Origin: Planotetraspora mira
Lineage (GTDB): Bacteria > Actinomycetota > Actinomycetes > Streptosporangiales > Streptosporangiaceae
Assembly: GCF_016863275.1 (NCBI RefSeq)
Contig: NZ_BOOO01000013.1
Location: 124,001 to 188,000, forward strand
DNA length: 64,000 nucleotides
Direction of reading: 5' to 3'
Numbering within the stretch: position 1 is the stretch's first letter; every line of letters starts with the position of its first letter. Of this stretch, positions 37,688-46,634 are shown one piece after another. A model generated the notes under the pieces. The model saw only the letters and a list, made by a program, of their open reading frames with translations. It made no database searches and was not told the DNA's origin. The position numbers and the translations under genes are program-made.

Positions 37688-38144
37688 CGTGATCATGCAC
37701 AGGTTCGGCGGGACCCCGCCCAGTCAGCCCAAACCCCCGGCGTGATCATGCACAGGTTCGCGAATGTATCCGGTGACCTGCACAGACTCCCCGCGTGATC
37801 ATGCACGGGTTCGGTGGAACGGCCGATGGCCTGCGGGAATCTCGGTCGTGATCATGCGCAAGTTCGGGATCATGCCCGTCTATCGGCGGAGATTCATTTC
37901 GTGATCATGCGCGAGAGGGCTGCATGATCACGCTGGCCATCGGCGCTGGTCGGACCGTACATTCGCGAATCTGTGCATGATCACGTCGTGGATTCGGGCA
38001 GCTCAAGCCGCCTGCAGTCGAACCTGTGCATGATCACGACAGAGGTTCGCGCAGGTCGGCAGGCGTACCGCCGAAGGTGTGCATGATCACGCCGAGGGTT
38101 TGGGCAGGCAGAAGGGCGTGATCACGAATGTGTGCATGATCACG
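37688..38144. repeat. Head-to-head array: ten 20-bp elements on exact 53-bp pitch
   Basis: Consensus CGTGATCATGCACAGGTTCG. Plus-strand copies start at 37688, 37741, 37794, 37847 and 37900. Minus-strand copies start (at their right end) at 37932, 37985, 38038, 38091 and 38144. Every step is exactly 53 bp. The two halves meet at 37900-37932, where CGTGATCATGC and GCATGATCACG form an 11-bp stem with an 11-nt loop. The first 11 bp are invariant except at the innermost right copy's far end; bases 12-20 vary slightly. The 33-bp interiors differ between units but correspond in mirror order. No gene is supported inside this 592-bp intergenic space between betB (3' end) and the dimethylglycine oxidase gene (5' end). 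53 bp is close to five helical turns, so all elements face one side of the DNA. Confidence 0.97.
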
Positions 38145-38162
38145 CCCGAGGGGGTTGGGGGG

Positions 38163-39629
38163 TTAGGGGGTGAACCAGTTTTGGGGGGTGGGGGAGATGT
38201 TCTGCCAGATGTGCTTGGGTTCGCGGTATTCGTTGAGGCCGGTCGGGCCGAGCTCCCGCCCGACGCCGGACTGCTTGAATCCGCCCCACTCCGCCTGTGG
38301 CACATAGGGGTGGTAGTCGTTGATCCACACGGTTCCGTGGCGCAGGCGCCGGGCCACCCGTGCGGCCTTGCCCGCGTCCTGGGTCCACACCGCGCCCGCC
38401 AGGCCGTAGTCGGTGTCGTTGCCGAGCCTGACCGCCTCGTCCTCGTCGCGGAAACGCTCGACCGTCAGCACGGGGCCGAACGACTCCTCCCGGACCACGC
38501 GCATCTCGCGGTGGCACTCGTCGAGCACGGTCGGCGGGTAGAAGTTGCCCTTCCCCGGCAGCCGCTGCCCGCCACAGCGCAGCACGGAGCCCTCGGCCAC
38601 GCCGGCCGCCACGTAGGCCTCGACCTTGGCCAGGTGCGCCGCCGAGATCAGCGGTCCCGTCTCCGCCTCGGAGTCGAACGGCCCGCCCAGCCTGATCCGC
38701 GAGGCCCGCCGTACGACCTCGTCGACGAAAGCGTCGTGCAGCGAGTCCTCGACGAGCAGGCGCGCGCCCGCCGAGCAGACCTGTCCCGAGTGGAGGAAGA
38801 CCGCGGTGAGCGCGAAGTCGACGGCGGCCTCGAAGTCGGCGTCGGCGAAGACGATGTTGGGGTTCTTGCCGCCGAGTTCCAGGGCGACCTTCTTCACCGT
38901 CGCGGCCGCGGAGGCCATGATGACCCGCCCGGTGGCGAGTCCGCCGGTGAAGGACACCATGTCGACGTCCGGGTGGTCCGCGAGCGGGGCGCCCACCGAG
39001 GCTCCCGCGCCGAGCACGAGGTTGGCCACGCCCTCGGGCAGCCCGGCCTCCTCCAGCAGCCGCATGAGCATGATGGCCGTGGACGGCGTGAGCTCACTCG
39101 GCTTCAGGACGAAGGTGTTGCCGGTGACGAGCGCGGGGGCGACCTTCCACGACGTCTGCAGCAGCGGGTAGTTCCAGGGCGTGATGAGCCCGCACACGCC
39201 GACGGGCTCGTACACGACCCGGCTGATCGCGTCGTCACGACCGGTGTCGATCACGCGCCCGGCGTCGGTCCCGGCGAGGCCGCCGAAGTAGCGGAAGCAC
39301 TTCACCACGTCGTCGACGTCGTACTCGCTCTCCACCAGCCGCTTGCCGGTGTCGAGCGACTCGGCCGTGGCGATCTCCTTGCGGTCGCGCTCCAGGAGGT
39401 CGGCCACGCGCAGCAGCAGCGCTCCGCGCTCCCGCTCGGGCGTCCCCGGCCACGGTCCCTCGTCGAACGCGGTCCGCGCCGCGGCGATGGCCAGCTCGGT
39501 GTCGGCCCGGGTCGCCTCGGCGACCGTCGTCACGAGCCCGCCGTCGGCCGGCGAAAGAATCTCGCGGCTGCCGCCTTCGACCGGCTCCCGCCAGGTACCG
39601 CCGATGTAGAGATCTTTCAACGTGCTCAC
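38163..39629 (-). CDS. betB: Betaine-aldehyde dehydrogenase
   Basis: 488-aa NAD(P)-dependent aldehyde dehydrogenase converting betaine aldehyde to glycine betaine. Motifs are [43 protein letters not shown], the general base in [14 protein letters not shown], and the catalytic Cys in [42 protein letters not shown] is the C-terminal signature. The GTG start overlaps the betA stop by 4 nt. The specific substrate is inferred from linkage with betA and betaine catabolism. The stop codon lies in the C-rich flank of the repeat array. Confidence 0.9.
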   Translation of the reverse strand: MSTLKDLYIGGTWREPVEGGSREILSPADGGLVTTVAEATRADTELAIAAARTAFDEGPWPGTPERERGALLLRVADLLERDRKEIATAESLDTGKRLVESEYDVDDVVKCFRYFGGLAGTDAGRVIDTGRDDAISRVVYEPVGVCGLITPWNYPLLQTSWKVAPALVTGNTFVLKPSELTPSTAIMLMRLLEEAGLPEGVANLVLGAGASVGAPLADHPDVDMVSFTGGLATGRVIMASAAATVKKVALELGGKNPNIVFADADFEAAVDFALTAVFLHSGQVCSAGARLLVEDSLHDAFVDEVVRRASRIRLGGPFDSEAETGPLISAAHLAKVEAYVAAGVAEGSVLRCGGQRLPGKGNFYPPTVLDECHREMRVVREESFGPVLTVERFRDEDEAVRLGNDTDYGLAGAVWTQDAGKAARVARRLRHGTVWINDYHPYVPQAEWGGFKQSGVGRELGPTGLNEYREPKHIWQNISPTPQNWFTP

Positions 39630-41260
39630 TTCACCTTCTGGTGACGGTAGAACTCGACCGGCTCGGCGGGCAGGGGGGTGTTGCCGAGGATCAGGTCGGC
39701 GGACTTCTCCGCCAGCATCATCACCGGGGCGTAGATGTTCCCGTTGGTCACGTACGGCATGGCCGAGGCGTCCACCACCCGCAGTCCCTCCAGGCCGTGC
39801 ACCCGCATGGTCAGCGGGTCGATGACGGAGAGCTCGTCGACGCCCATCCGCGCCGTGCACGAGGGGTGCAGCGCGGTCTCGCCGTCCTTGGCCACCCAGT
39901 CGAGGATCTCCTGGTCGGTCGAGACGGAGGGTCCGGGCGACAACTCTCCCGCGTTGTACCGGCCCATCGCGGGCTGGTTGAGGATGTCACGGGCCACCCG
40001 CACGGCCTCGACCCACTCGCGCCGGTCCTGGTCGGTGGACAGGTAGTTGAACCGGAGCGCGGGGTGCTCCCGGGGGTCGGTGCTCTTGATCTTCACGGAG
40101 CCGCGGGCGTCGGAGTACATGGGCCCGATGTGCACCTGATAGCCGTGACCGCCCGCGGGAGAGCTGCCGTCGTAGCGGACGGCGACGGGCAGGAAGTGGA
40201 ACATCAGGTTCGGGTACTCGACGTCCTCGTTGCTCCGGGTGAACCCGCCGGCCTCGAAGTGGTTGCTCGCCCCGGGGCCCTTGCGCAGGAACAGCCACTG
40301 CGCCCCGATCCACGGCCGCTTGTACAGCTTCATGGCGGGCTGCAGCGAGACGGGTTCCTTGCAGCCGTACTGGATGTAGACCTCCAGATGGTCCTGCAGG
40401 TTCTCCCCGACGCCCGGCAGGTCGTGGACGACGTCGACGCCGAGCGCCTTCAGTTCGGCGGCGTTGCCGACGCCGGAGAGCTGGAGCAGCTGGGGCGAGT
40501 TGATCGCGCCGCCACAGAGGATCACCTCGCCGGCCCGGACGGTCTTGCCGTTGTACTCGACGCCGACCGCCCGCTTCCCCTCGAAGAGGATCTTCGTGAC
40601 GAACGCCCGGGTCTTGATCTCCAGATTGGGACGGTTCTTCACGGGGTGGAGGTAGGCGCGGGCGGCCGACAGGCGGCGCCCTCGCCGGACGTTGCGGTCG
40701 AAGCGGGCGAAGCCCTCCTGCCGGTACCCGTTCACGTCGTCCGTCAGCGGGTAGCCCGCCTCCTGGACGGCCTCGAAGAACGCCGAGAACAGCGGATTGC
40801 GCACCGGCCCGCGCTCGAGCACCAGCGGGCCGTCGTGCCCGCGCATGGGGTCGTCCGCGTCGGCCGCGAGGCAGGTCTCCATGCGCTTGAAGTACGGCAG
40901 GCAGTGGGCGAAGTCCCAGGTCTCCATGCCGGGGTCGGCTCCCCAGCGCTCGTAGTCCAGGGGGTTGCCGCGCTGGAAGATCATCCCGTTGATGCTGCTG
41001 GAGCCGCCCAGCACCTTGCCCCTGGCGTGGTAGATCCGGCGGCCGTTCATGTGCGGCTCGGGCTCGGACTCGTACTTCCAGTCGTAGAAGCGGCTGCCGA
41101 TCGGAAAGGTCAGCGCCGCGGGCATGTGGATGAACACGTCCCACGGATAGTCCGGTCTGCCGGCCTCCAGCACGAGTACCCGGTTCGACGGGTCGGCCGA
41201 CAACCGGTTCGCTAAAGCGCTTCCGGCCGATCCACCGCCGACTATGACAAAGTCGTACAT
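39626..41260 (-). CDS. betA: Choline dehydrogenase (GMC oxidoreductase)
   Basis: 544-aa FAD enzyme oxidising choline to betaine aldehyde. It has the ADP-binding [48 protein letters not shown] (GMC signature 1), [15 protein letters not shown] (signature 2) and the catalytic His in [11 protein letters not shown] with [19 protein letters not shown] at the end. GGGAGG precedes the ATG. It is first of betA-betB and divergent from the IclR regulator. Confidence 0.93.
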   Translation of the reverse strand: MYDFVIVGGGSAGSALANRLSADPSNRVLVLEAGRPDYPWDVFIHMPAALTFPIGSRFYDWKYESEPEPHMNGRRIYHARGKVLGGSSSINGMIFQRGNPLDYERWGADPGMETWDFAHCLPYFKRMETCLAADADDPMRGHDGPLVLERGPVRNPLFSAFFEAVQEAGYPLTDDVNGYRQEGFARFDRNVRRGRRLSAARAYLHPVKNRPNLEIKTRAFVTKILFEGKRAVGVEYNGKTVRAGEVILCGGAINSPQLLQLSGVGNAAELKALGVDVVHDLPGVGENLQDHLEVYIQYGCKEPVSLQPAMKLYKRPWIGAQWLFLRKGPGASNHFEAGGFTRSNEDVEYPNLMFHFLPVAVRYDGSSPAGGHGYQVHIGPMYSDARGSVKIKSTDPREHPALRFNYLSTDQDRREWVEAVRVARDILNQPAMGRYNAGELSPGPSVSTDQEILDWVAKDGETALHPSCTARMGVDELSVIDPLTMRVHGLEGLRVVDASAMPYVTNGNIYAPVMMLAEKSADLILGNTPLPAEPVEFYRHQKVK

Positions 41261-41290
41261 GTCTGCCTCCCGGGCAGGATGATATTGGGC

Positions 41291-41317
41291 TGCGCAATAG
41301 GGTGCGTAATTCGCAAC
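41291..41317. promoter_or_regulatory. Candidate IclR operator between betA and iclR
   Basis: TGCGCAATAG is followed by the near-palindrome TGCGTAATTCGCA and AC. The CGCAACA piece (41312-41318) matches the core shared with the promoters at 37614 and 44965. It lies in the 107-bp divergent spacer, the normal place for an IclR site. Confidence 0.5.
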
Positions 41318-41367
41318 ACGGGCTTGAGATGGACCGTGCCGTCCAACCCGCGCGCTACAGTCCGGCT

Positions 41368-42156
41368 ATGACCGAAGATTCCTCCAGCACCCGGTCCGAA
41401 GGCGGTGGCGTCCAGTCCGTCGATCGCGCCATCAGCATCCTGGAGATCCTTTCGCGCCGCCGTGAGGCCGGCGTGAGCGAGATCGCTTTGGAGATCGCGG
41501 TGCACAAGTCGACGGCGTTTCGCCTGCTCGGCGCGCTGGAGGCCCGGGGTCTGGTGGAGCAGGCCGAGGACCGGGGCAAGTACCGCCTCAGCTTCGGGCT
41601 CGTCCGCCTCGCCGGAGGCGTCGCGGCCAGGCTCGACCTCACACAGCAGAGCCGTCCGGTGTGCCGCCGTCTCGCCGACGAGATCGGCGAGACGGTGAAC
41701 CTGGCCGTCGCCCGGTCCCACTACGCGGTCAACCTCGACCAGGTACGCGGCCCGTCCGCGGTCACCGCCCACAACTGGGTCGGGCAGCTCACCCCGCTGC
41801 ACGCCACGTCGAGCGGCAAGGTGCTGCTCGCCCACCTGGACGAACAGCAGCGCGACGAGCTGCTCGGCGTCTCGGGACTCGAGCGGTACACCCCCGGCAC
41901 GATCACCTCGGCCGAGCAGCTGAGATCGGAGCTCGACGAGGCCAGGCGGCGGGGATACGCGGTGACCGTGGAGGAGTTCGAGATCGGGCTGAACGCCATC
42001 GCGGCCCCCATCCGATCCCACGACGGCGAGGTGGTCGCCGCCGTCAGCGCCTCGGGCCCGGCCTACCGCTTCAGCGAGAAGCGGATGCACGAACTCGCGC
42101 CGACCCTCATCGCCGGTGCGGATGACATCAGCCGCCGCATGGGATACGGCGGCTGA
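41368..42156 (+). CDS. IclR-family regulator of the choline/betaine locus
   Basis: 262 aa. The N-terminal winged HTH reads VQSVDRAISILEILSRRREAGVSEIALEIAVHKSTAFRLLGALEARGLVEQ. The C-terminal GAF-like effector domain contains LHATSSGKVLLAHL and EEFEIGLNAIAAPIRSHDGEVVAAVSASGPAYRF. The ATG lies 6 nt after a -10 TACAGT and has no Shine-Dalgarno, a leaderless arrangement; an in-frame GTG at 41302 would overlap the operator. Effector is probably choline or betaine (inference). Confidence 0.9.
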   Translation: MTEDSSSTRSEGGGVQSVDRAISILEILSRRREAGVSEIALEIAVHKSTAFRLLGALEARGLVEQAEDRGKYRLSFGLVRLAGGVAARLDLTQQSRPVCRRLADEIGETVNLAVARSHYAVNLDQVRGPSAVTAHNWVGQLTPLHATSSGKVLLAHLDEQQRDELLGVSGLERYTPGTITSAEQLRSELDEARRRGYAVTVEEFEIGLNAIAAPIRSHDGEVVAAVSASGPAYRFSEKRMHELAPTLIAGADDISRRMGYGG

Positions 42157-42190
42157 GCCGTCCGGCGATCCTGAGGAGATCACTCGCCGG

Positions 42191-43321
42191 CTAGGCGAGC
42201 GTCGTGCCCAGGCGGTCGAGCACCCACTCGTGGAAGCCGCCGATGTGGTGCTCACTCGGCACGAGCACCCCGCCCCTGGCGTACGCGCGGGAGCCCATCC
42301 CGAGCTGGGTCCGCTCGCAGGCCTCGAAGTCCTGCACGTTGACCCGGTGGAACAGCTCGATGGACGAGTCGAGATCGCGGCCGCTGTCGACCACGTCCTT
42401 GCGGAACAGCCAGTCGCACTCGACCACCGTGCGGTCCACCGCGAGCGGGAACATCCGGTGCAGGATCACGTGGTCGGGCACGAGGTTGATGAACACCAGC
42501 GGCCTGACCGTGAGCCCGTAGTAGCGGCGGTTCTGGTCCTCGCTGACTCCGTCGATCCGGTCGGCTCCGGCCGAGCCGTCCACCGTGAAGCCCTCGATGT
42601 CTTCGCCGAACTCGGCCCCGTGACCCACGGACAGCTGCGTGGCGAGCCCCTCGGCGAACTCCGGGATCACCTCGGTGAGCTCCGGGTGGATCGTCGCGCA
42701 GTGGTAGCACTCCATGAAGTTCTCGACGATGAGCTTCCAGTTCGACTTCACGTCGTAGACGGTCCGCCGGGCCAGCCCGAGGTTCGCGACGTCGTAGTTG
42801 TGGATGGAGTCGAGGTCGCCGAGCCGTTCCACGACCTGGCCCTGCACCTCCTCCTCGAACGGCGTGGGGTCGTCGGCGAGGTTCACCCACACGTACCCGA
42901 GCCACTCCCGGACGTGGACGTTGATCAGGCCGTACTCGACCCGGTCGATGTCGGGCATCTTGGTGAGGTTGGGCGCGGCGATGAGCTTGCCCTCGAGGTC
43001 GTACGTCCACGCGTGGTAGGGGCACTGGAAGGCCCGCTTGACCTCGCCGCACTCCTCGGCCTTGATCCGTGCGCCGCGGTGGCGGCAGACGTTGAGGAAC
43101 GCCCGGATGGAGTTGTCCCGCGCCCGCGTGACGAGCACGCTCTCCCGGCCCACCTGCACCGTCTTGAACGCGCCCGGCTTGGCCAGATCGGCGGCGCGGA
43201 CGACGCAGACCCACATCGACTCGAAGACGCGGGCCTGCTCGAGGGCGAAGATGTTCTCGTCGGTGTAGTGACCGCCGGGCAGGGTGGCGATCACGCTCGG
43301 GGGCAGGCTGCTCGTGGTCAC
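42191..43321 (-). CDS. Rieske non-heme iron oxygenase, probable glycine betaine monooxygenase
   Basis: 376-aa oxygenase component. The Rieske cluster motif is CRHRGARI...CPYHAWTYD. The catalytic mononuclear iron site is in WKLIVENFMECYHCATIHPELTEV. This pattern fits the GbcA/stachydrine-demethylase group, which oxidatively removes one methyl from a quaternary N-methyl compound. Linkage to choline oxidation upstream and dimethylglycine oxidation downstream makes glycine betaine the likely substrate. GTG start with AAGGAGG upstream. It lies 72 nt after the reductase gene. Confidence 0.85.
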   Translation of the reverse strand: MTTSSLPPSVIATLPGGHYTDENIFALEQARVFESMWVCVVRAADLAKPGAFKTVQVGRESVLVTRARDNSIRAFLNVCRHRGARIKAEECGEVKRAFQCPYHAWTYDLEGKLIAAPNLTKMPDIDRVEYGLINVHVREWLGYVWVNLADDPTPFEEEVQGQVVERLGDLDSIHNYDVANLGLARRTVYDVKSNWKLIVENFMECYHCATIHPELTEVIPEFAEGLATQLSVGHGAEFGEDIEGFTVDGSAGADRIDGVSEDQNRRYYGLTVRPLVFINLVPDHVILHRMFPLAVDRTVVECDWLFRKDVVDSGRDLDSSIELFHRVNVQDFEACERTQLGMGSRAYARGGVLVPSEHHIGGFHEWVLDRLGTTLA

Positions 43322-43393
43322 GCCGCCTCCTTCGCGGGCCGCGCTCCGGTGGACGCTCCGGCCGTTGGCTGGTTCACATGCACTCCCTATCCC

Positions 43394-44563
43394 TCAACCC
43401 GTGCTGACGGTGCCTAGCCTGCGGCGCCACCGGGTGAACTGGCGGACCTGGTCCACCCCGAGCACCGCGACGGGCCGGTCCTCCCGCCGGTAGACGGCGA
43501 GAAAGCTGCGGGCCGCCACGTCGCCCTCCTCGACGGTGACCGAGTCACCGGGGCGCGTGTGACCGGCGAACTGGATGCGCATGCCGTACTGGTCGGACCA
43601 GAGGTACGGCGGGGCCTGCGGAGGAGCGGGTGCGGTCCCGCCGGACAGGAGCGTCGCGGCGGCGACGGTGGGCCGCTGCACCGCACCGGTCCAGTGCTCG
43701 ACCCGGTGGTGGTGCCCGAGTCCCGGATCGAACCAGGACGCGCAGTCGCCGACCGCGACGACGCCGGGCACGCTCGTGCCGCCTCCGGAGTCGCAGAGCA
43801 CCCCGTCGCCGAGGTCGACCCCGCTGCCCTCCAGCCAGCCGGTCTCGGGCCGCGCGCCGATGCCGACGAGCACGACGTCCGCGTCCAGCCGGCGCCCGTC
43901 GGCGAGCAGGACCCCGTCCACGCGGTCGTCTCCGGTCAGGGCCTGTACGGCGACGCCGCAGATCAGGCGGACTCCGCGGTCTTCGTGGAGGGCGCCGAGC
44001 GCGGTGCCCATCTCCCCGCCGAGCGCCCTGGCGAGCGGCGCGGGAGCCGTCTCCACGATGGTCACGCCGAGGCCCAGATCGCGAGCCGTCGAGGCGACCT
44101 CGGCCCCGATGAAACCGGCGCCGATGACGACCAGACGGCGGCCGGTCACGAGGTCCGCGCGCAGCGCCAGAGCGTCGTCGAGCGAGCGGAGCGTGTGGAC
44201 TCCGCGCAGTGAGGGGGAGTCGCCGGGGAGGGAGCGGGCGGTGGCGCCGGTGGCCACCACGACGCCGTCGGCGGCGATCGACGTTCCGTCGGCGAGCAGG
44301 ACACGGCGATCGTGGCGGTCCAGGCCCGAGGCCCGGACGCCCAGACGCCACTCCGCGCCGAGATCCTCGTCCTCGGTCTCGAGCGCGAGGTCGGCCTCGG
44401 TGATCCGGCCGGCGAGGAACTCCTTGGACAGAGGAGGCCGGTCGTAGGGGCGATGACGTTCGGACCCGATGATCGTGAGCGTGCCGTCGAACCCCTGGTC
44501 ACGCAGTGCCCGGGCGGTGTACAGGCCCGCCAGCGACGCTCCGACGATGGCGACGGACCTCAT
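43394..44563 (-). CDS. FAD-dependent ferredoxin reductase
   Basis: 389 aa, BphA4/rubredoxin-reductase type. The FAD site is VAIVGASLAGLYTARALRDQGF, the NAD site VVIGAGFIGAEVASTARDLG, and VVAVGDCASW is the second FAD motif. The early RPPLSKEFL is typical of the oxygenase-coupled class. It presumably passes electrons from NADH to the Rieske ferredoxin encoded 7 nt upstream, and so to the Rieske oxygenase. Confidence 0.9.
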   Translation of the reverse strand: MRSVAIVGASLAGLYTARALRDQGFDGTLTIIGSERHRPYDRPPLSKEFLAGRITEADLALETEDEDLGAEWRLGVRASGLDRHDRRVLLADGTSIAADGVVVATGATARSLPGDSPSLRGVHTLRSLDDALALRADLVTGRRLVVIGAGFIGAEVASTARDLGLGVTIVETAPAPLARALGGEMGTALGALHEDRGVRLICGVAVQALTGDDRVDGVLLADGRRLDADVVLVGIGARPETGWLEGSGVDLGDGVLCDSGGGTSVPGVVAVGDCASWFDPGLGHHHRVEHWTGAVQRPTVAAATLLSGGTAPAPPQAPPYLWSDQYGMRIQFAGHTRPGDSVTVEEGDVAARSFLAVYRREDRPVAVLGVDQVRQFTRWRRRLGTVSTG

Positions 44564-44570
44564 GCCGGCC

Positions 44571-44921
44571 TCACACGGTCCTCGCGCGGGCCCCTGGCGG
44601 CAGGTTGGGCGGCAGGTCCGACGGGACCACGTAGACGGTGCCGTCCTCGACCACCACGCCGTGCGTCCTGACCGGCAGCTTGGCCGGAGGACCGTCGGCG
44701 TGACCGGTCCGCAGGTCGAAGCGGGAGGCGTGCAGCGGGCACTCCACCTCGCAGCCCTCCAGCCAGCCGTCGGCGAGTGAGGCGTCCTGGTGGGTACACG
44801 TGTCGTCGACCGCGTACAACTCGCCGTCGTCGGTGTGGAAGACCGCGATCGGCGGTTCGACGGTGTCGAGCCGGAATGCCTCGCCCCGGGGGAGGGCCGC
44901 GAGGGCGCACGCAGGGATCAT
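44571..44921 (-). CDS. Rieske-type [2Fe-2S] ferredoxin
   Basis: 116 aa. The cluster motifs are CTHQDASL and CPLHASRFDLRTG (CxH...CxxH). ELYAVDDTCTHQ and the C-terminal VRTHGVVVEDGTVYVV complete the fold. It is the electron carrier of the three-component oxygenase. I chose the ATG giving MIPACALAALPRGEAF, with GGGG 8 nt upstream; longer frames upstream are not ferredoxin-like. First gene of ferredoxin-reductase-oxygenase. Confidence 0.92.
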   Translation of the reverse strand: MIPACALAALPRGEAFRLDTVEPPIAVFHTDDGELYAVDDTCTHQDASLADGWLEGCEVECPLHASRFDLRTGHADGPPAKLPVRTHGVVVEDGTVYVVPSDLPPNLPPGARARTV

Positions 44922-45239
44922 GCGGCAAACCCCAGTTTCGTCTGACGGAACAAGCAGCACTATGCGCAACAGCGTGACCGCGCACGAGTCTGATGTCAAG
45001 AGGCGACATATCGGGCTAAATCGTGGTACTTGAATGGCGCGACGGTCCTCGCGCGAGGTCCGCCCGGAGCGGCCGTCCGGGCTTCGCGTCCCCGGGAGAA
45101 CGAGGTTCCGGCACAGGTAATGTGCCGGTCTACTTTTGCCCTTATATGGGCCTTTCATGGATTTCTTACGGTTACCTTCAAGAGGGGATCTGACCTGGAC
45201 ATTTCCGCCAAAGAGTGAGCCGCGTTGGGAGGCGGACGG
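44922..45239. promoter_or_regulatory. Divergent control region, ferredoxin vs sensor kinase
   Basis: 318 bp without a supported gene. On the minus strand a perfect -35 TTGACA (44994-44999) is followed, 18 nt later, by ACGCTGTTGCG (44965-44975) and CATA. This is the same arrangement as in front of the dimethylglycine oxidase gene. The right half (45115-45200) is A+T-richer and probably holds the kinase promoter, but I see no convincing hexamers. Confidence 0.5.
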
Positions 45240-46634
45240 TTGCTTCTTCCGGACTCGGTCCGCGCACGTACCACGATCGCCGTCGCGGGATTCGCTCTGC
45301 TCTTTCTCACCGCCATCGGCACGAGCATCGACTTCCTGGTCGTCGGCGGGATCCGGGCCCAGATCTTCCAGGAGGCGCAGAGGGCCGCCGCCAACTACCT
45401 GGGCACCGTGCAGCCCGGATACACGCCGCGGCCGGCTCCGAAGACGCGCATCGACCTCGTCCAACTCGTCGACTCCCGCGGCCGGGTGCTGACGGCCAGT
45501 CCCGCGGCGGCGGGCAGACCGGCCCTGAGCACGGCGCGCCCTCCTGTCGACGACCGGATGCAGGATCACACCGTGTGCGACGCACGGGGGGAGTGCGTCA
45601 TGCTCGCCGCCGTGAGGGTGGCGCCACTGGAGACCCGCGTCATCTGGCACGGTGAGCCGCACTACCTCTACGCGGGAACCACTCTGCCGCCCCTGCTGGC
45701 GACGCACCGGCTCGAGTTCCTCACCGCTGCCGTGATCACGCTGGCCACCGCCCTCATCGCCTGGGGGAACTGGTGGGTGGCGGGCCGCAGCCTCCGCCGG
45801 GTGGCGGCGATCCGCGCGACCATGGCGGAGATCACCGCGAGCGACCTGAGCCTGCGGGTGCCCGAGCCACCCGGTCACAATGAGTACGCGCTGCTCGCCC
45901 GCACCGCCAACCGGACCCTGGCCCGGCTGGAGGAGGCGGTGAGGCAACAGCGCCGGTTCGCCTCAACCACCTCCCACGAACTCAGGACGCCGCTCACGGG
46001 TCTCCGCGCCCGTCTGGAGGAGGCGTTGCTCTACCCCCACGAGGTCGACCCCCACGAGACCATCCGGGAGGCCGTGTCCGTCACCGATCGACTGGAGACG
46101 ATCGTCGACGACCTGCTGGTGCTGGCCCGGCTGCGCGCCGGCGACCCGGCCGCACACGAGCCGGTCGACATCGGTGCGCTGGTGATAGAGGAGGCGACCG
46201 CCCAGGTGGGCGGAGTGCCGGTCCACGTCCGCGCGCGCCGCGATGTGTACGTCCTGGGCAATCGGATCCAGCTGATCCGTGTCATCGACAACCTCCTGGC
46301 CAACGCCCGGCGGCACGCCTCCACGAGGGTCGAGGTCACCGGTCGGCGCATCGGCGACCAGGCCGTGATCACGGTGTGCGACGACGGCGACGGCATCGCG
46401 CCACAGGATCGTGAGCGTGTCTTCGAGCGCTTCGTCCGCCTGGCCGACGGACAGCGCCGCGAGCCCGGGGGCAGCGGGCTCGGCCTGGCCATCTCCCGTG
46501 ACATCGCCCATGCCCACAACGGAACGCTGCTGATCGAGGACTCGCCGGAAGGCGCCCGATTCGTCCTGCGGCTGCCCCTGAAGCCGGCCGTGCAGGCGAC
46601 CACGCCGGGTGTCCCCATCGAGGAGTTCTCATGA
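45240..46634 (+). CDS. Sensor histidine kinase (orphan), TTG start
   Basis: 464-aa membrane kinase. Two membrane segments (about 12-36 and 157-182) bracket an extracytoplasmic domain that contains CDARGEC (Cys113, Cys119) followed by VMLAAVRVAP. HAMP-like linker, then the H-box TSHELRTPLTGL with His246, N-box NLLANARRHA, DDGDGIAP and GGSGLGLAIS. No response regulator is adjacent. The TTG was chosen for its GGGAGG site at good spacing and the following LLLPDSVRART. The stop overlaps the next start as ATGA. Confidence 0.85.
   Translation: MLLPDSVRARTTIAVAGFALLFLTAIGTSIDFLVVGGIRAQIFQEAQRAAANYLGTVQPGYTPRPAPKTRIDLVQLVDSRGRVLTASPAAAGRPALSTARPPVDDRMQDHTVCDARGECVMLAAVRVAPLETRVIWHGEPHYLYAGTTLPPLLATHRLEFLTAAVITLATALIAWGNWWVAGRSLRRVAAIRATMAEITASDLSLRVPEPPGHNEYALLARTANRTLARLEEAVRQQRRFASTTSHELRTPLTGLRARLEEALLYPHEVDPHETIREAVSVTDRLETIVDDLLVLARLRAGDPAAHEPVDIGALVIEEATAQVGGVPVHVRARRDVYVLGNRIQLIRVIDNLLANARRHASTRVEVTGRRIGDQAVITVCDDGDGIAPQDRERVFERFVRLADGQRREPGGSGLGLAISRDIAHAHNGTLLIEDSPEGARFVLRLPLKPAVQATTPGVPIEEFS

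Noticed and set aside
35882-37798. 638-codon plus-strand frame
   Set aside because: Antisense to the dimethylglycine oxidase gene and running into the repeat array; no domain seen.
37688-38144. CRISPR array
   Set aside because: Repeats of about 20 bp with 33-bp interiors and constant pitch look CRISPR-like, but orientation flips at the centre, the repeats are imperfect after base 11, the interiors are related in mirror order, and no cas gene is near.
37688-38144. tRNA or tRNA-like genes suggested by repeated GGTTCG
   Set aside because: GGTTCG resembles a T-loop, but no unit can form an acceptor stem, anticodon arm and T arm with the right spacing.
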